A DNA stretch of 64,000 nucleotides, taken from contig JASXTE010000001.1 in assembly GCA_030280995.1 (NCBI GenBank), forward strand, positions 19,518,106 to 19,582,105. The letters are read 5' to 3'. A program made the translations under genes and the position numbers. Positions 1 through 10,459 of the stretch are shown in pieces. The notes beneath the pieces were generated by a model. The model was not told the DNA's origin, did no database searches, and saw only the letters and a list, made by a program, of their open reading frames with translations. Origin of the DNA: Hemileia vastatrix (taxonomy: Eukaryota; Basidiomycota; Pucciniomycetes; Pucciniales; Zaghouaniaceae). Position 1 is the stretch's first letter. Each line of letters opens with the position of its first letter.

Positions 1-926
1 TTCTAAAAATAAAGAATAGAAATAAATACATTTTCTCAAAAAAAATTAGACCTTAACTGTTTCCGTATTAGAATTACAAAAATGTGTCTTCATTAGTGTC
101 AAGAAGTTTTTTTTGCGTGACACCACTGTATAAGTGGCTCTAAAGAATTATTCAATACTTAATTTTTTGGTATAGATCACCAGAAAAAAAAGCTGGCACC
201 TGCTAGCAGGTGTCAAAGATTTTTTCATGGTGTAAACTGTTTTCCAGTAGAACCTGCGCTCTCAAGTTACTCTGAGACTTCAAACTTTCTCGTAATAAAT
301 TTTTACACATGTGTAAAAGTTTCAAGGCTAGAGAGGTTGAAAGAGGCAGCGAGATCATTTTAAAGGGATAATTTAAAGGGGATATAACCGGGTGAAGTAA
401 AGGCCACTCGGAACCAACAAATGATAAAATTGATGATCAAAACAGTAAGCAACAAAAGCAGTTATATCATAATATTTTATTTGTACAACTTGTGGTCAAT
501 ATTTATGTGAAAAGACTATAATGAGATAGTATATAAGTAATCAGATCATATCTTTCAATATAGATCAAACAATATAGTGTTCAGATAACAAAGTTGCAGT
601 CATATAACAAATGGTGAGAACAGGATCTATGAAGCACAAACTACTGAGGACAAGGTTTGATCTTTACTATAGGTAGGGTCTTTTAAAAGAAATTTGAAAG
701 TTTTTTCTACCAGAGAGGTACGCAAAAAGGATCTAACCCTATGTATATGTGCACTAAATTCATTTGTTAAAACTTTTTACTAAACAATTTGACCGAGAAA
801 TAACAATTTTTTTTTTGAATAGTGAAAGCGGTATCCAAGCTAAACATCACTCACTATATATAGAGTACATAAATAACATAAAATTTCACAAAAAAGATTT
901 GAAAACTGAAATCCGGGACGGCAGAG
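1..926. other. AT-rich flank without a recognised gene
   Basis: No convincing coding region is visible on either strand; open frames here are short and AT-rich. The one structured element is the palindrome described separately at 177-231. The stretch lies downstream (3') of the minus-strand gene ending at 927, so the part next to 927 is probably its 3' untranslated region. A possible extra 3' exon of that gene would also fall at about 840-899. Confidence 0.5.
177..231. repeat. Palindrome-centred short inverted repeat
   Basis: A near-perfect 20-bp palindrome (GGCACCTGCTAGCAGGTGTC, 195-214) is flanked by CACCAGAAAAAA on the left and TTTTTTCATGGTG on the right, giving a hairpin-forming unit of about 55 bp. 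The same ACCAGAAAAAAA start followed by a GGCACCTG..CAGGTGCC palindrome occurs at 54710-54745 inside the G2 gypsy, so this is a recurring element and not chance. Its class is not known to me. Confidence 0.55.
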
Positions 927-2671
927 TTAAAATTCCCATTCAAATTTTGGTAAGTGTTGCGTCTCAGATCTTACACAGGAAGTCTTCCATGTGCAAGATA
1001 GTCGAGCAGGGGTTCCAATAGGAGAAAAGACAGTAGATGATCTTATTTCCTGGAAATCTTGTAACTGAGTTGGTAAGCATGTATTCTCCCAGATATGAAA
1101 TTCAGAAGCAGTGTTTTGTGTTGAATTTTGTTGGAGTTCAGTTGGGCTGTCACAAAGAATGAATGCAATACAACCTTTGTTTACTCTAGGTTTAGGTAAC
1201 GTTAAGTTATCAGCGGACAATATAGGTTGAAGCTCAAAACAAGCGGAAGCAAATGATGGAGAGGACCATTCAACACTTGAAGAGGGAATCGTTGAGTCAT
1301 CTGCTTCTTCACTATAAGAAGTGTCTAAACTTAAGTCGGAAGACGTCTCAAAGGATGGTGACTCAGTTTGTGAACTTAATCGACTTTCACAATAGGAATC
1401 AGTTCTTCTTCTTTTGGGAGATTGAGGAATTTGATCAGTCGCATTATGTTTTTTTGACTTGTTTGATTCAAACTCAGCCAAAATATCTTTAATTGCTTCA
1501 CTTCGATACAAGGAATGCGTAGCCGATTCTCCAAAAGTATCCCGGAAAAGACACTCTGTACGTAAACGTGCGTATTCAAGTCGAGAAAGATAAACTTGCA
1601 GAGTCCGAGTACTGACTTTTAGTTGCGAGTCATTTCCATTAGTAATAGTGGGCAATACGTTTTCCTTAATCCACAAAGAAACTCGCACGGGCTCTATTGG
1701 CCAGGTGGGAATGTTATTTAACTTGCAATATTGATGATAGCGCATCAAAGTATGTAGATGAGGATCGGGCTTGCGCTTGGCACCAGCTTTGAATCCTTCA
1801 GGATATTTTGTCTGTTCTCGTGAGCTGAGAACAATTTTCATTGCCTCATCTGCCTTTGTATCTTTTAGAGGTATTAGAAAAGGCTTATTAGAAAATGAAT
1901 AATACCGAGATTTTTGTAAAGTAGAAATGAAAGAAAAACTTACCGCCACATTGTTTGCGCAGAGCCACCAAAATTTTTTCTCGGCTTTCAAGAGCTGAAT
2001 GTTTGAGGATACTTTCTAAGCCAGATTTAATGACGGTACGTGTAGCGGGCAAAGACGCTAACAAGTCTTTGAGAACAGGGCTTAACATTAAGATTATCTC
2101 TCCGTTGCAAGAATTTTTTTTCTCCTTTCTTAGCTCTGCGTATAAGGAGTGGAATAGGGGTGAGGTTTTCACACGTGCTGATTCCATAGTGCTGATGTAG
2201 CATCGGACAGTTTTCTTCAAAGGAGTAACCCTGGTTTGGGTGGACGTCACATCACCCTTAATCCACAGAGCCACTTTGAGATGATGGATAGGCCAAGCAG
2301 AAAAGCCGGTATATGCGCAAAACGCTGTGTATCGATCCAACAAGTACAAAAAACGATCAAACGGCTGTTGCGTCTCTTTAGAACTACCATTGTGACAATT
2401 AGCCTGTCGGCAGGAAGCTAGTAGAATTCGAGCTTGCGCCCCCATCTCCTCTGAAATATTTACAATTAAATTAGCTATTCACCTTTGAACAAAGGAATAT
2501 ACTGCTGAATTACTAACCTCCATTGTACAGTTTAAGAGTCTCTATAACCTCTTTTTCATTTTTTTCCAACATTTTAAGTGAGACAATAGTATCGAGATCA
2601 ATTAAATCTACTTGATCCTCGTCTACATGAGCCTTTTTGGGCTTCACAAGAAAAGGTTGTGGTGGGGCCAT
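927..2671 (-). CDS. Three-exon gene, protein with duplicated WPI..V.LWIK module; function unknown
   Basis: Exons are 2671-2518, 2450-1944 and 1861-927. The introns (67 and 82 bp) have donors GTTAGT and GTAAGT and acceptors TTTCAG and AAAAG. The exons sum to 1596 nt in one frame, giving 531 aa from the ATG at 2671. I do not recognise the family. Residues ~75-150 and ~245-320 are two copies of one module: RY/FC-like start, then WPI..(K/R)V(A/S)LWIK, then a helix with (T)xxxY(I/L)Sxx(E)xAR and xxLF. The pattern recalls the SAM-like core-binding domain of tyrosine recombinases, but I see no catalytic domain. The C-terminal third is Ser/Thr-rich with an NLS-like KRRR. A third intron is possible near the end (donor at about 967, acceptor TTTCAG at about 900), which would replace the last few residues. 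Absence of stops and clean splicing suggest a live host gene in a transposon-rich area. Confidence 0.75.
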
Positions 2672-4739
2672 CTATATTTTCGCCAGATGTCTTGGTAGAA
2701 TCCCAAAAGTAAAAAGAGTAAAAACCACAACTTCAATTTTTCATTCTTACAAAAATTGAACTTACAATTTTAATAAGTAGAAATATTCGAGAATCCTATT
2801 CTTAGTGACTAAAATACTTTGGCCAGAAAAAAGAAGATGTTTATATATGATTTCGGATTGTCGGATGGAATAAAATTTCTCGGCTCTGCAAGAAAAAAAA
2901 AGCACAACTATGAGCGCTTCATTGACATAAAAAATTAATAAACTATTATAAAGTTAATGATATACCTTTGGTTAGTGAAATCAAAAAATGATTTTGTGAA
3001 GAGAGCAGTTTGGAAAAAAAAAATGTGCTTAAACTACTGTTATCCAATCATTGTTCTGTATAATACCCTATGTTTACCAAAACAACACAAGGTGACAGTA
3101 TGAAGGTAAAATAGTAAAAATAAAATTCGATACCAGTTAGTCTTGCTTCCTATATCGGATTTACAATCTTTGAATACCTCACATCATTTTTTTTTATTAT
3201 CAAGGGTCCCGATCCTATCATAATTGGGTTCAAAATGTTTATTCTTGTTCAATTATTGCACCGCTGTAACCTTGGGTGGGAAATAGCAGTTTGCTAATTT
3301 ACGTTGGCACAACCGCTTCATTCACCTGACATTCCATTCGGTGTGACATTTTGTATTGGCGGTAACCAACTTACAAAGCTCCCGCTTCACGCTTAATAGA
3401 TGTGATGACTCATAGGATAGAGTTTTAGCTCTTTTGTGAATTGAAAAATATATTTTTTCGGTCACACTTTTACCGTATCACAAAATGATCATTATTGCAG
3501 CCTTCGGTTTATTTTGTTCTCTTATCTTAGGTGTTTATTCAGATTTTGACTTTTATCAAATAAGTTTTTATAAAAATAAATTATTTAACAGAAGAAATAA
3601 ATTCAAACTAATAGTTATTTAATCGAGTATTATTGATACTTCGCCGGGTTTCCAATGATATTGAGGAAGTTTGAACTAAAATTAAATAAAAATTTGGCAG
3701 CATGAAGGTAAAAATTTCAAAAGTTCTCGACCATTACATCGCCCCATCATTTTTGCCTCGGAGATTACAAAACATTCATTTTTGACCATCAAACAAGATA
3801 AAAAGTTTGTTGTGCTTGATAGTCCAACATAAAAAATCTATGACTTTCTCGACAGATCGATTGCTCTCAAATAGGTTAAAGTCTACTTGACGACAGAATA
3901 ACATACCAGATGAGAAATCAATAGTTGATTAATAGGCGAAATTTAAATAACTCCTGTGTGTTGCCAATCTCAAACAATAATCTAGAGTGACAAAGGGAGA
4001 TCATAGAATGAGCAAAGAAAAGGAAAAGATAATTGTTGTAACTGTTCTTAGAAAATGACAAAAAGAAATTTAAAAAAAAAAAAAAACAGGAGAGCAGAGG
4101 AGAGGAGAGAATGTGAAAAATGACGTATTGGCATACAATCACCCAAGTGGTTTATTTTCCTTCTAGACGGAGAAAATAATCTTGGCGCGCATCATTTTCA
4201 ATGTTCCTTGTCAAAGATTATTTCAATAACTAGTTAGTCCTACAGCGGAGATTTATGTATTTCTAATGACCTGCGGGATCAATTGCTCTTTTAGACATGT
4301 AGTTTTCCGTGCGTCACTTTGTATGAAGGCTAAATGAATCAATCTGTTATATAATAAGCTGCTTGAAGTCCAAACATCAAAATGATAAACTTAGTGGTAA
4401 GCTCGAAATTAAATTCATAGGTAGAAGTAGAAAGTAAGAAAACCATATCAACTTTAAGATCAGGAGTGAAAAATAAATCTTTATTACTTATAAGAGAATA
4501 TGCTTTTAAATTCTAGATAAGTAAAAAAACAAATGATAAGAAGAGAAGCCTGATAATTCTGCTTGCGCTGACTGACCCAATGAGTAAAAAGTTCACAACT
4601 TTCGCTTGTCGACAGCCGCACGTCGAGCTGTTTTGTATAAAACTCGGCATTCCCAGCTCTGGTTTCAACTGCCTTATTACAGTCGTTAAATGCGTTATAA
4701 CCGTCGTTACCTGCCACCTCTATGTCGCCAATTCATAAA
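2672..4739. other. Intergenic, no supported gene
   Basis: This AT-rich stretch lies upstream of the minus-strand gene starting at 2671. It should hold that gene's promoter, though no clear TATA box was found. A small possible secreted-peptide frame is listed at 3485-3622. Near 4560-4720 the minus strand has a locally CpG-richer open frame of about 77 codons without a recognisable domain or clear start; I do not call it. A T/A run occurs near 4070-4090. Confidence 0.5.
3485..3622 (+). CDS. Possible small secreted peptide (speculative)
   Basis: An ATG at 3485 opens a 45-codon frame ending in TAA. The first ~18 residues (MIIIAAFGLFCSLILGVYS) have the shape of a signal peptide: hydrophobic core and a small-residue end. 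The rest is short and Lys/Asn/Phe-rich. It could be exon 1 of a larger secreted-protein gene or chance. There is no splice or homology support, and it is included only because rust genomes carry many small secreted proteins. Confidence 0.15.
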   Translation: MIIIAAFGLFCSLILGVYSDFDFYQISFYKNKLFNRRNKFKLIVI

Positions 4740-5375
4740 CGAAGTCACTTAGAAGAGTTTTACATTAGTGCACGTAAATTTCCCCTTTTAGTCGTAAACT
4801 CATCCACATATCTCCTCCATTTCCCCGGACACACTCAGAAAACCAAGAGGAAGGTTTAACCCTCCTCTGATGTTCAAAGTGCTATCTGGACTCCCTCGCC
4901 CCTTAACCACAGCTTTTGTGCAATGCAGATCGGGCCATTCCCCGCTTAAACACTACTTATTCAGGTTTAAGGCGTCCGAATCACCTCTCTGCTCTCTCTG
5001 CTCTCTTAATGCTAAGGAAGCACCTGAACACATACTACTTTTCTGTCCTGCACACTTTGATGGGCGCAAAATCCTCTTTGCTGCAGCTAAGAAGCTCAAA
5101 GTTCCCCTCACAACTTCGGCCCTTTTCTCTCCCTCTCAAGTTATCAAACAAGTTTCTCATTTTCTGGTAGATACTAAAAGATTTCCAAACAGCCTCCCAC
5201 TATCTCTTATCCTATAAGCCCAGTTACTTGTTCCTCTTTATTGCCTGCCTGTCCCCTTTTCCGATTAGTTCACTGGTCATGTATTTAGTGCTTTATATAA
5301 TGTTGCCCTCCCTTCATGCTCCCTGTTTAGTGAGATTGTAAGATAAAAAAATAAAATTAAAAATTAAAAAAAAAT
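4740..5375 (+). mobile_element. 5'-truncated non-LTR retrotransposon (LINE) 3' end
   Basis: The segment ends in an A-rich tail (5341-5375) preceded by a short 3' UTR, and its only coding content is the very C-terminus of a LINE ORF2. This is the expected product of aborted target-primed reverse transcription, which yields 5'-truncated copies. The left boundary is approximate and no target-site duplication was identified. Confidence 0.65.
4819..5217 (+). pseudogene. LINE ORF2 C-terminus, zinc-binding (zf-RVT-like) region
   Basis: The open frame reads through the ATG at 4870 and stays open upstream to about 4819, so that ATG is not a real start. The residues GHSPLKHYLFRFKASESP are followed by CSLC, a spacer, then EH..LFCP. 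This Cys-Cys-His-Cys pattern is the zinc-binding tail that follows the RNase H domain in Tad1/I-like fungal LINEs. Endonuclease, reverse transcriptase and RNase H are absent because of 5' truncation. Stop at 5215-5217. Confidence 0.65.
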
Positions 5376-6671
5376 ATCTCCTCCATTTGTAATATCAGCC
5401 CGTCTTATAACTAAATTTAAAGTGAAAAAAGAAATCCAATGGGTGAATACAGTGCTTACTATCCACCGAATCTTGTTGTAAAATCTATTGTCACCCGCCA
5501 CATAAAATTTGCGAGTGAGGGGAGGAAGGGGAACTCGCGAGTGATCCGCCCTCAATAAATCCAGCACAAGGTATACTTTCCTTAAGGTAATCAAAAAAAA
5601 AAATAAGTGGCGTATGAAGTACTTCTCCAAAAATTAAATCCAAATATAAATGAATTTTGGTTTATATGAATTAGTCTACAAAAATATGGTAGCAGCATAT
5701 CACAAATTTATCTTAGATGTATAAGACTTAAACATTGGGACTTTAACAATATATAAGCTATAGTAATAATTGATTCTGAATAAATGTACGATTAGGATTA
5801 TCATACGAACTTAATTATTGTCTTCAATTATTTCCCGTATGAAAACAAAAACAAAGAGGGAGAGATACACCATGCGGTTCCATGATTGTGTATGGATGAC
5901 TACATGAAAGCACGAACAACTTTCATGCGGCAGTCTGAGCCAGAACAGGAAATTTTAAACACCATTTAGCATGTCGTGAGACATTCTTGCTGAAGAGTTA
6001 CAATACTTGGATACTTCTTCAAAGTCTCTTCTTTTACCGTCTCGAGAGAAATTTCTGGTTCATTTTTTTGAATAATGATAAAAAATAATAACCCAAGTGA
6101 ATGTAGTAAAATGTTGAAAAAATATAAACAAATAGCCAAGGAAAAAAATAATATATATATATATTAAAATGTGAAATACTTTTGAAAACAGATAATGAAA
6201 ATAAATTTTGAGTTACTGTCTGGTGTTTTCTTTTATTTTGTTCAATCTCACCCAACTCAGAGACATTAAGGAAAGAAAGTATATGCACTAAATAAAAATG
6301 GGGTGGAAAATGGAAGGGAAAACAAGACAATTAAATTGGATTACATGAAGAGATAGTACTGAGCAAGAGGCACATTATTAAGAAATCTTCCTGCGTCAAC
6401 TGAATAGGTGGCGACAAGGGCAAAAATGGGAGAGCGAAGGGCTTTAATTGTGAAGGGAAAATCGGGTTTTTTACAGCAGATGTAAAAAAGCTTGCGGCAA
6501 TTTCAAAAACACTTGCACACACATTCCCCGGCCATACCTCAATTTGTGTAGCAATTTGACAGACAACCTCCTTTGAGAAAGCTGTCAATATTCCCTTTCA
6601 CTCCGTCAAGTTTAGTGTTGCACTTGTGATGTTCTGACACCCTATGTCAGACTTTCTTCTTTTTTCACCAT
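5376..6671. other. Intergenic, no supported gene
   Basis: The sequence is AT-rich with a short TA run near 6150-6166. The open frames on the minus strand (for example 6331-6588) lack recognisable domains and a convincing start. It abuts the left target duplication of Copia-2 at 6672. Confidence 0.45.
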
Positions 6672-6676
6672 GGCCA

Positions 6677-6784
6677 TATTGGCGGGAAAGTGGTAGGTTT
6701 AACTATAGAATTAATTACTTTCAGCTTTAGTGTTACTCAAACTTTATATACATTGTGAGACTGCGGCGTAGTTGAGACCTAACA
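6677..6784 (-). repeat. Copia-2 3' LTR
   Basis: The 108-bp LTR begins TGTTAGGTCTCAACTACG at 6784 on the minus strand and ends CCAATA at 6677. It is preceded by a polypurine tract (GAGGGGGCGGG, minus strand, just above 6784) and followed by the GGCCA duplication. It aligns end to end with the LTR at 44108-44215 with scattered differences, showing an older insertion than G1. Confidence 0.88.
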
Positions 6785-6956
6785 CCCGCCCCCTCGACAA
6801 GCCGCTGATATACGGTAGTCTGAGAGTATAAGAAGAAGGTGAGAGGAGAAAGGGATAATAGAATAAAATATGGTAATAGTGCTGCTTATAAGTGTTTAAG
6901 AACGGAAGAAACAAAGAAAAATAGGTAGAAATGAATATATTATGGTATTATGATAA

Positions 6957-7127
6957 TTAGTTTACTCCTAAGCCAAAACATTCTCTCTCGTGAAATTGTT
7001 TATTCAGGGCTTTTGTCATGATATCGGCTTTTAGTTCTTTGGCTGGGACCCATTCAATGTTAGCTTTCTTGTTGTATAATTGCTCATTGATAAAGTAGAA
7101 TTCCTGGTCGCTGTGTCGAGTTCTTTT
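6957..7127 (-). pseudogene. Copia-2 RNase H, C-terminal fragment
   Basis: The minus strand encodes RTRHSDQEFYFINEQ and WVPAKELKADIMTKAL, ending ERECFGLGVN and TAA at 6957. The xRHSDxxFxFI and ADxMTKxL motifs are the standard end of copia RNase H. The N-terminal part lies at 12288 and above, on the far side of Copia-1. The duplicated bases CTTTT (7123-7127) mark the split. Confidence 0.85.
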
Positions 7128-7280
7128 TGTTAAGTCACTAGGACTATGTACTTATTTATGTGTGAATGTATATAGTCTGTAGTCGCGGCGTCTCCTGTTC
7201 ACCGGTTCTTTCCGGAGTTCTACAGGCTGACACCGTGCTACAGGTAAGCAATGCATCATGGTTCTTTCCGGAGTTCTACA
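7128..7280 (+). repeat. Copia-1 5' LTR
   Basis: It starts TGTTAAGTCACT and ends GAGTTCTACA. Inside it the ~45-bp unit GTTCTTTCCGGAGTTCTACAG is repeated around GGCTGACACCGTGCTACAG, so the LTR end is internally duplicated. The 3' copy extends slightly further (to CATGCTACT), suggesting the two LTRs differ in how the repeat ends. Confidence 0.8.
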
Positions 7281-7292
7281 GGTTATGGGCTG
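7281..7292 (+). promoter_or_regulatory. Copia-1 primer-binding site (half tRNA-iMet type)
   Basis: GGTTATGGGCTG directly follows the LTR. GGTTATGGGCC is complementary to the anticodon-arm region of initiator Met tRNA and is the priming site known from Drosophila copia, where a tRNA half is the primer. The same motif follows the 5' LTR of Copia-3 and, as GGTTATGGTC, of Copia-2. Confidence 0.65.
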
Positions 7293-7551
7293 TACCCATG
7301 GACATTGAAATGTTAGCTGTAATAAAACTTCACAATGTTAGCGACACTAGGAATGTTAGTGGCCAAAAGACCCCCAGTGCATGTCTGAAAAAGACTCACC
7401 TAATTCTTGCACTAGTAAAACAAAAAGTACCCGAATCTCTTGCTCCATCTCCAACTGAGAGCTACGAAACATTGGTATCGACCCTTTTGATCCCCCATCT
7501 TACCCCTTTACTTCCTCACACTGCACTCGGACTCAAACTGCCACCTCAGCC

Positions 7552-8918
7552 ATGCCGGCCCCTACCCTTACCCCTATACCAGCCACACCTCCCAATTCAC
7601 ATGTCCTAGATATCCCCCCATCTCCCACACCCAATAACCCCCTTATACCTATTTCCCCACCCACCAGGCCAAAGGGTAAATCCCCTAGTGGCAACTACCC
7701 TACCAAAATCGCCCCTTCACCCCCTATTCCACACAACATTACCGTAAATCCGAACCCAATTGATGATATCACTTGCGCAATTGGCAATTTATCCCTAGGT
7801 CTACCTGAAATAATGCTTATTGCCAAATCTTCACCAGTGCCTACGAACCAGTGCTCGGTCTCCCCATTTTTTCGCTCTACACCCCCACACATGGCGTCAT
7901 CTCAGCCGCCCACTGGAATGATTGAACATCAACAAATGCTAAGGAATGTGATTGAGTTCACCATATCCATTCCCAACCTTGATGTTTCTGGGAACAACTA
8001 CAGTACATGGCACAGTAATGTAATGGCCCTTATAAAGGATTTTGTTGGCACTTGAGCATATGCCATGAATGATGGCACTGGTCCAGATGATTTTGAAGAC
8101 AGAGTTACGCACCTCATCTTAATACACTCAATCTCCCCTAATTTACATCATAAAATATATACAGACTGAAAAGCACGCCAAACTTATCTGCATATCACCA
8201 ACAAATTTACTAGATCTAATCATACATCTGTAATGGCAGCAATCAACAATTTCCTTCACCTAAAGCAAACTCAATTTACATCCCACAGTGAGTATTTAGA
8301 AGCATTCAACAAATATGTTGAGGCTATTCATTGACAAGAAATTATTTTCAATCAAAAAAATTTTAAAGCCTTGATGTCACATGCTTTACTGCTATTATCT
8401 CTGAAAGATCTTTACTTTGACCTGTGTGTTACTCTGGATAATTTCCCTGACTCAAAATCAGTCACTTTTGAAGATTTTTGCCAACTCATGCCAACTCTTT
8501 CCCAGAACAGAGCTGATAGAGAGTCTGCCTCCTCAAACCTACTGCCTCTTTGTCAACAGAACCCAGTTTTAATGCAGCAGCTCACCAAAAGTGCCAAACT
8601 GACTCTTACAGACCCCCTGGAGCTCAACAACAATATCATGAATGCAAATCAACTGCCCACATTTTTTCTCACTGCCCTTACACCATTTACTCTTCCACCT
8701 TTTACCCAAGACTCTACATTATGAGGGACTACACCACCGCTTTCGCATCTAATCCAAATGCAAAATACAAACCAATTTGCATCCCCTACAAGAAATCACA
8801 ATGCAGGCAGATTAGAGCTAGAGATGTCCAGGTTGAAGCTGAAAAAGTCACTACTTTTGAGGAAAATGTTGAGGCCTTATATAAACAGGTTGCACAGATT
8901 GATCTAAACAATGTGTAG
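7552..8918 (+). pseudogene. Copia-1 gag, degenerate
   Basis: The ATG at 7552 starts a Pro-rich N-terminus, then GNNYSTWHSNVMALIKDF, the typical start of the copia gag (UBN2-like) domain. Stops occur near 8053, 8168 and 8334 and the frame shifts beyond 8550. A zinc-knuckle region is not evident. The product would have formed the virus-like particle capsid when intact. Confidence 0.7.
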
Positions 8919-8939
8919 TGGTCTCCTGAAGCAGTTGCA

Positions 8940-9266
8940 GGAAATGTGGCAATCTAGGATTCTGGAGAAACCCACCATGTCACTGGAAATGTGAGCCTTC
9001 TCAGAAATTTCAGACTTTTTAAAAATCAAATCCCAATCAAAGTAGCAACTTATTGCCCTTCCTCATTTGTTACTGGTATAGTGGACCTGAAAATAAAGAA
9101 AGATGGAAAAGTTGTTACCATTACCAATGTTTTTTACTGTCCAGATGTTAGAACTACTCTTATTTCTCTTTTTGATCAGGTGGATAGTGGTTTTTGTTTT
9201 GGTTTTTGTTCTGAAGACAAGAACTTTGGCATTTACTTTAAAGATGATTTGATTATGACAGGCTGA
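8940..9266 (+). pseudogene. Copia-1 protease
   Basis: The frame reads DSGETHHVTGN after an in-frame TAG. The aspartic-protease catalytic motif DSGAS/T is thus seen as DSGET, with alanine replaced. The downstream residues (PIKVATYCPSSFVTG and NVFYCPDVRTTLIS) match the usual copia protease body. The frame ends at 9266. Confidence 0.7.
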
Positions 9267-9299
9267 TTAGAAAACACAAGGAGGTGTTGGATCCTAGAT

Positions 9300-10200
9300 G
9301 TAATTAGGTTTAGTGATTAAAATCCAAATGATGTTTCTCCTTACCATTATTCCTTGCATCTATCTCTGTTGTGTACCATTAAAAAGAATGATCATATCAA
9401 CCAACCTCCAGCTGCAAAGGGCTCTCTCATGGATTGACACAGAAGACTTGGTCATACCAGTGAAAACACAATCAGAAATATCATCAAAACTGGAATTGGT
9501 ACTGGTTTGCCTTCTTCTATGCCACCAGGTAAAATTGATTTTGAAGATTGTCTAATAGCCAAAAGTACCAGAAAACCTTCAGCTAGGTGTGAAACCAGAC
9601 CCAATTCAATGATGAGCCCTATTGTTGGAGACCTGGTTGGCCTCATGAATCCTTACATTCATGGTGTAATATGGGCAGCTATGTTCAGGGGAAGTTCAAC
9701 TTCTTATGGTGAGGTGTTTCTACTCAATGCCAAGTCTGAAGCCACATCTGCCTTTGTTAAATTTTATAAAAAGCTAGAAAATACACTGGTAAAAATATTC
9801 AAGCATCACAAACTGATGGAGGGGAAATTCACTCTAAACAGATGGCTCAAATCCTGAATGACATTGGAACTACTCATAAAGTTACTTGCCCACACCAGCA
9901 TTAACAAAATGGATCAACTGAACATTTCAAAAGGACAGTTGGTGACATTTCTAGAACTATTCTTCTAGCAAGTGAGCTACCTGATTATTTCTGGGGCCTA
10001 GCATATAAATGGGTGGCACATGTTCACAATCAACTGTTCAATGTCAAAACTGGTGACAAAACTCCCCTAAACCTCATTTAAAATTGTGATCCAACTTACT
10101 CCAACCTCAGAATCTTTGGTGAAACAGCTTTTGTCTACATTCATATAGAAACTCAATGCAAACTGGACCAATTTACTTTGGTTTGTACATGTGTAGGTTA
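9300..10200 (+). pseudogene. Copia-1 integrase
   Basis: The pre-integrase tail (HRLGH-like near 9440, then SENTIRNIIKTGIGTGLP) is followed by the catalytic core: a DLVGLMNP segment near 9630, DGGEIHSKQ near 9820 and a QNGSTEHFKRTV segment near 9905. At least two frameshifts and stops at about 9858, 9903 and 10080 disable it. The order and spacing of motifs are normal for Ty1/copia. Confidence 0.7.
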
Positions 10201-10459
10201 TTCTTTAAATAATGCAGGTTGGATTTTTTGGCATCTAGAGTCAAATTCCTTTTTTGAATTCACTATGGCTGTTTTCCCTTGTGACCAACTTCCTGCTCTA
10301 AAGGCTACTTATCAACAACCACCATATAAAGGTTCTCTTGATAATATCCTCAATTCCATAAAACTAGGTGATTTAAAGGATGAAAAGACCATTATTTCAC
10401 AAGAAAAATCTGTACATGACACTGTAAAGAAAGGGTTATCCCAATCATACATCATTCCC

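Noticed and set aside
3918..4142. Hydrophobic Phe/Leu/Ser-rich minus-strand frame
   Set aside because: Produced by a long A/T-rich purine tract (4065-4110); no conservation or start support.
6331..6588. 85-codon minus-strand frame near Copia-2
   Set aside because: No start in context, no domain and no splice evidence; compatible with chance.
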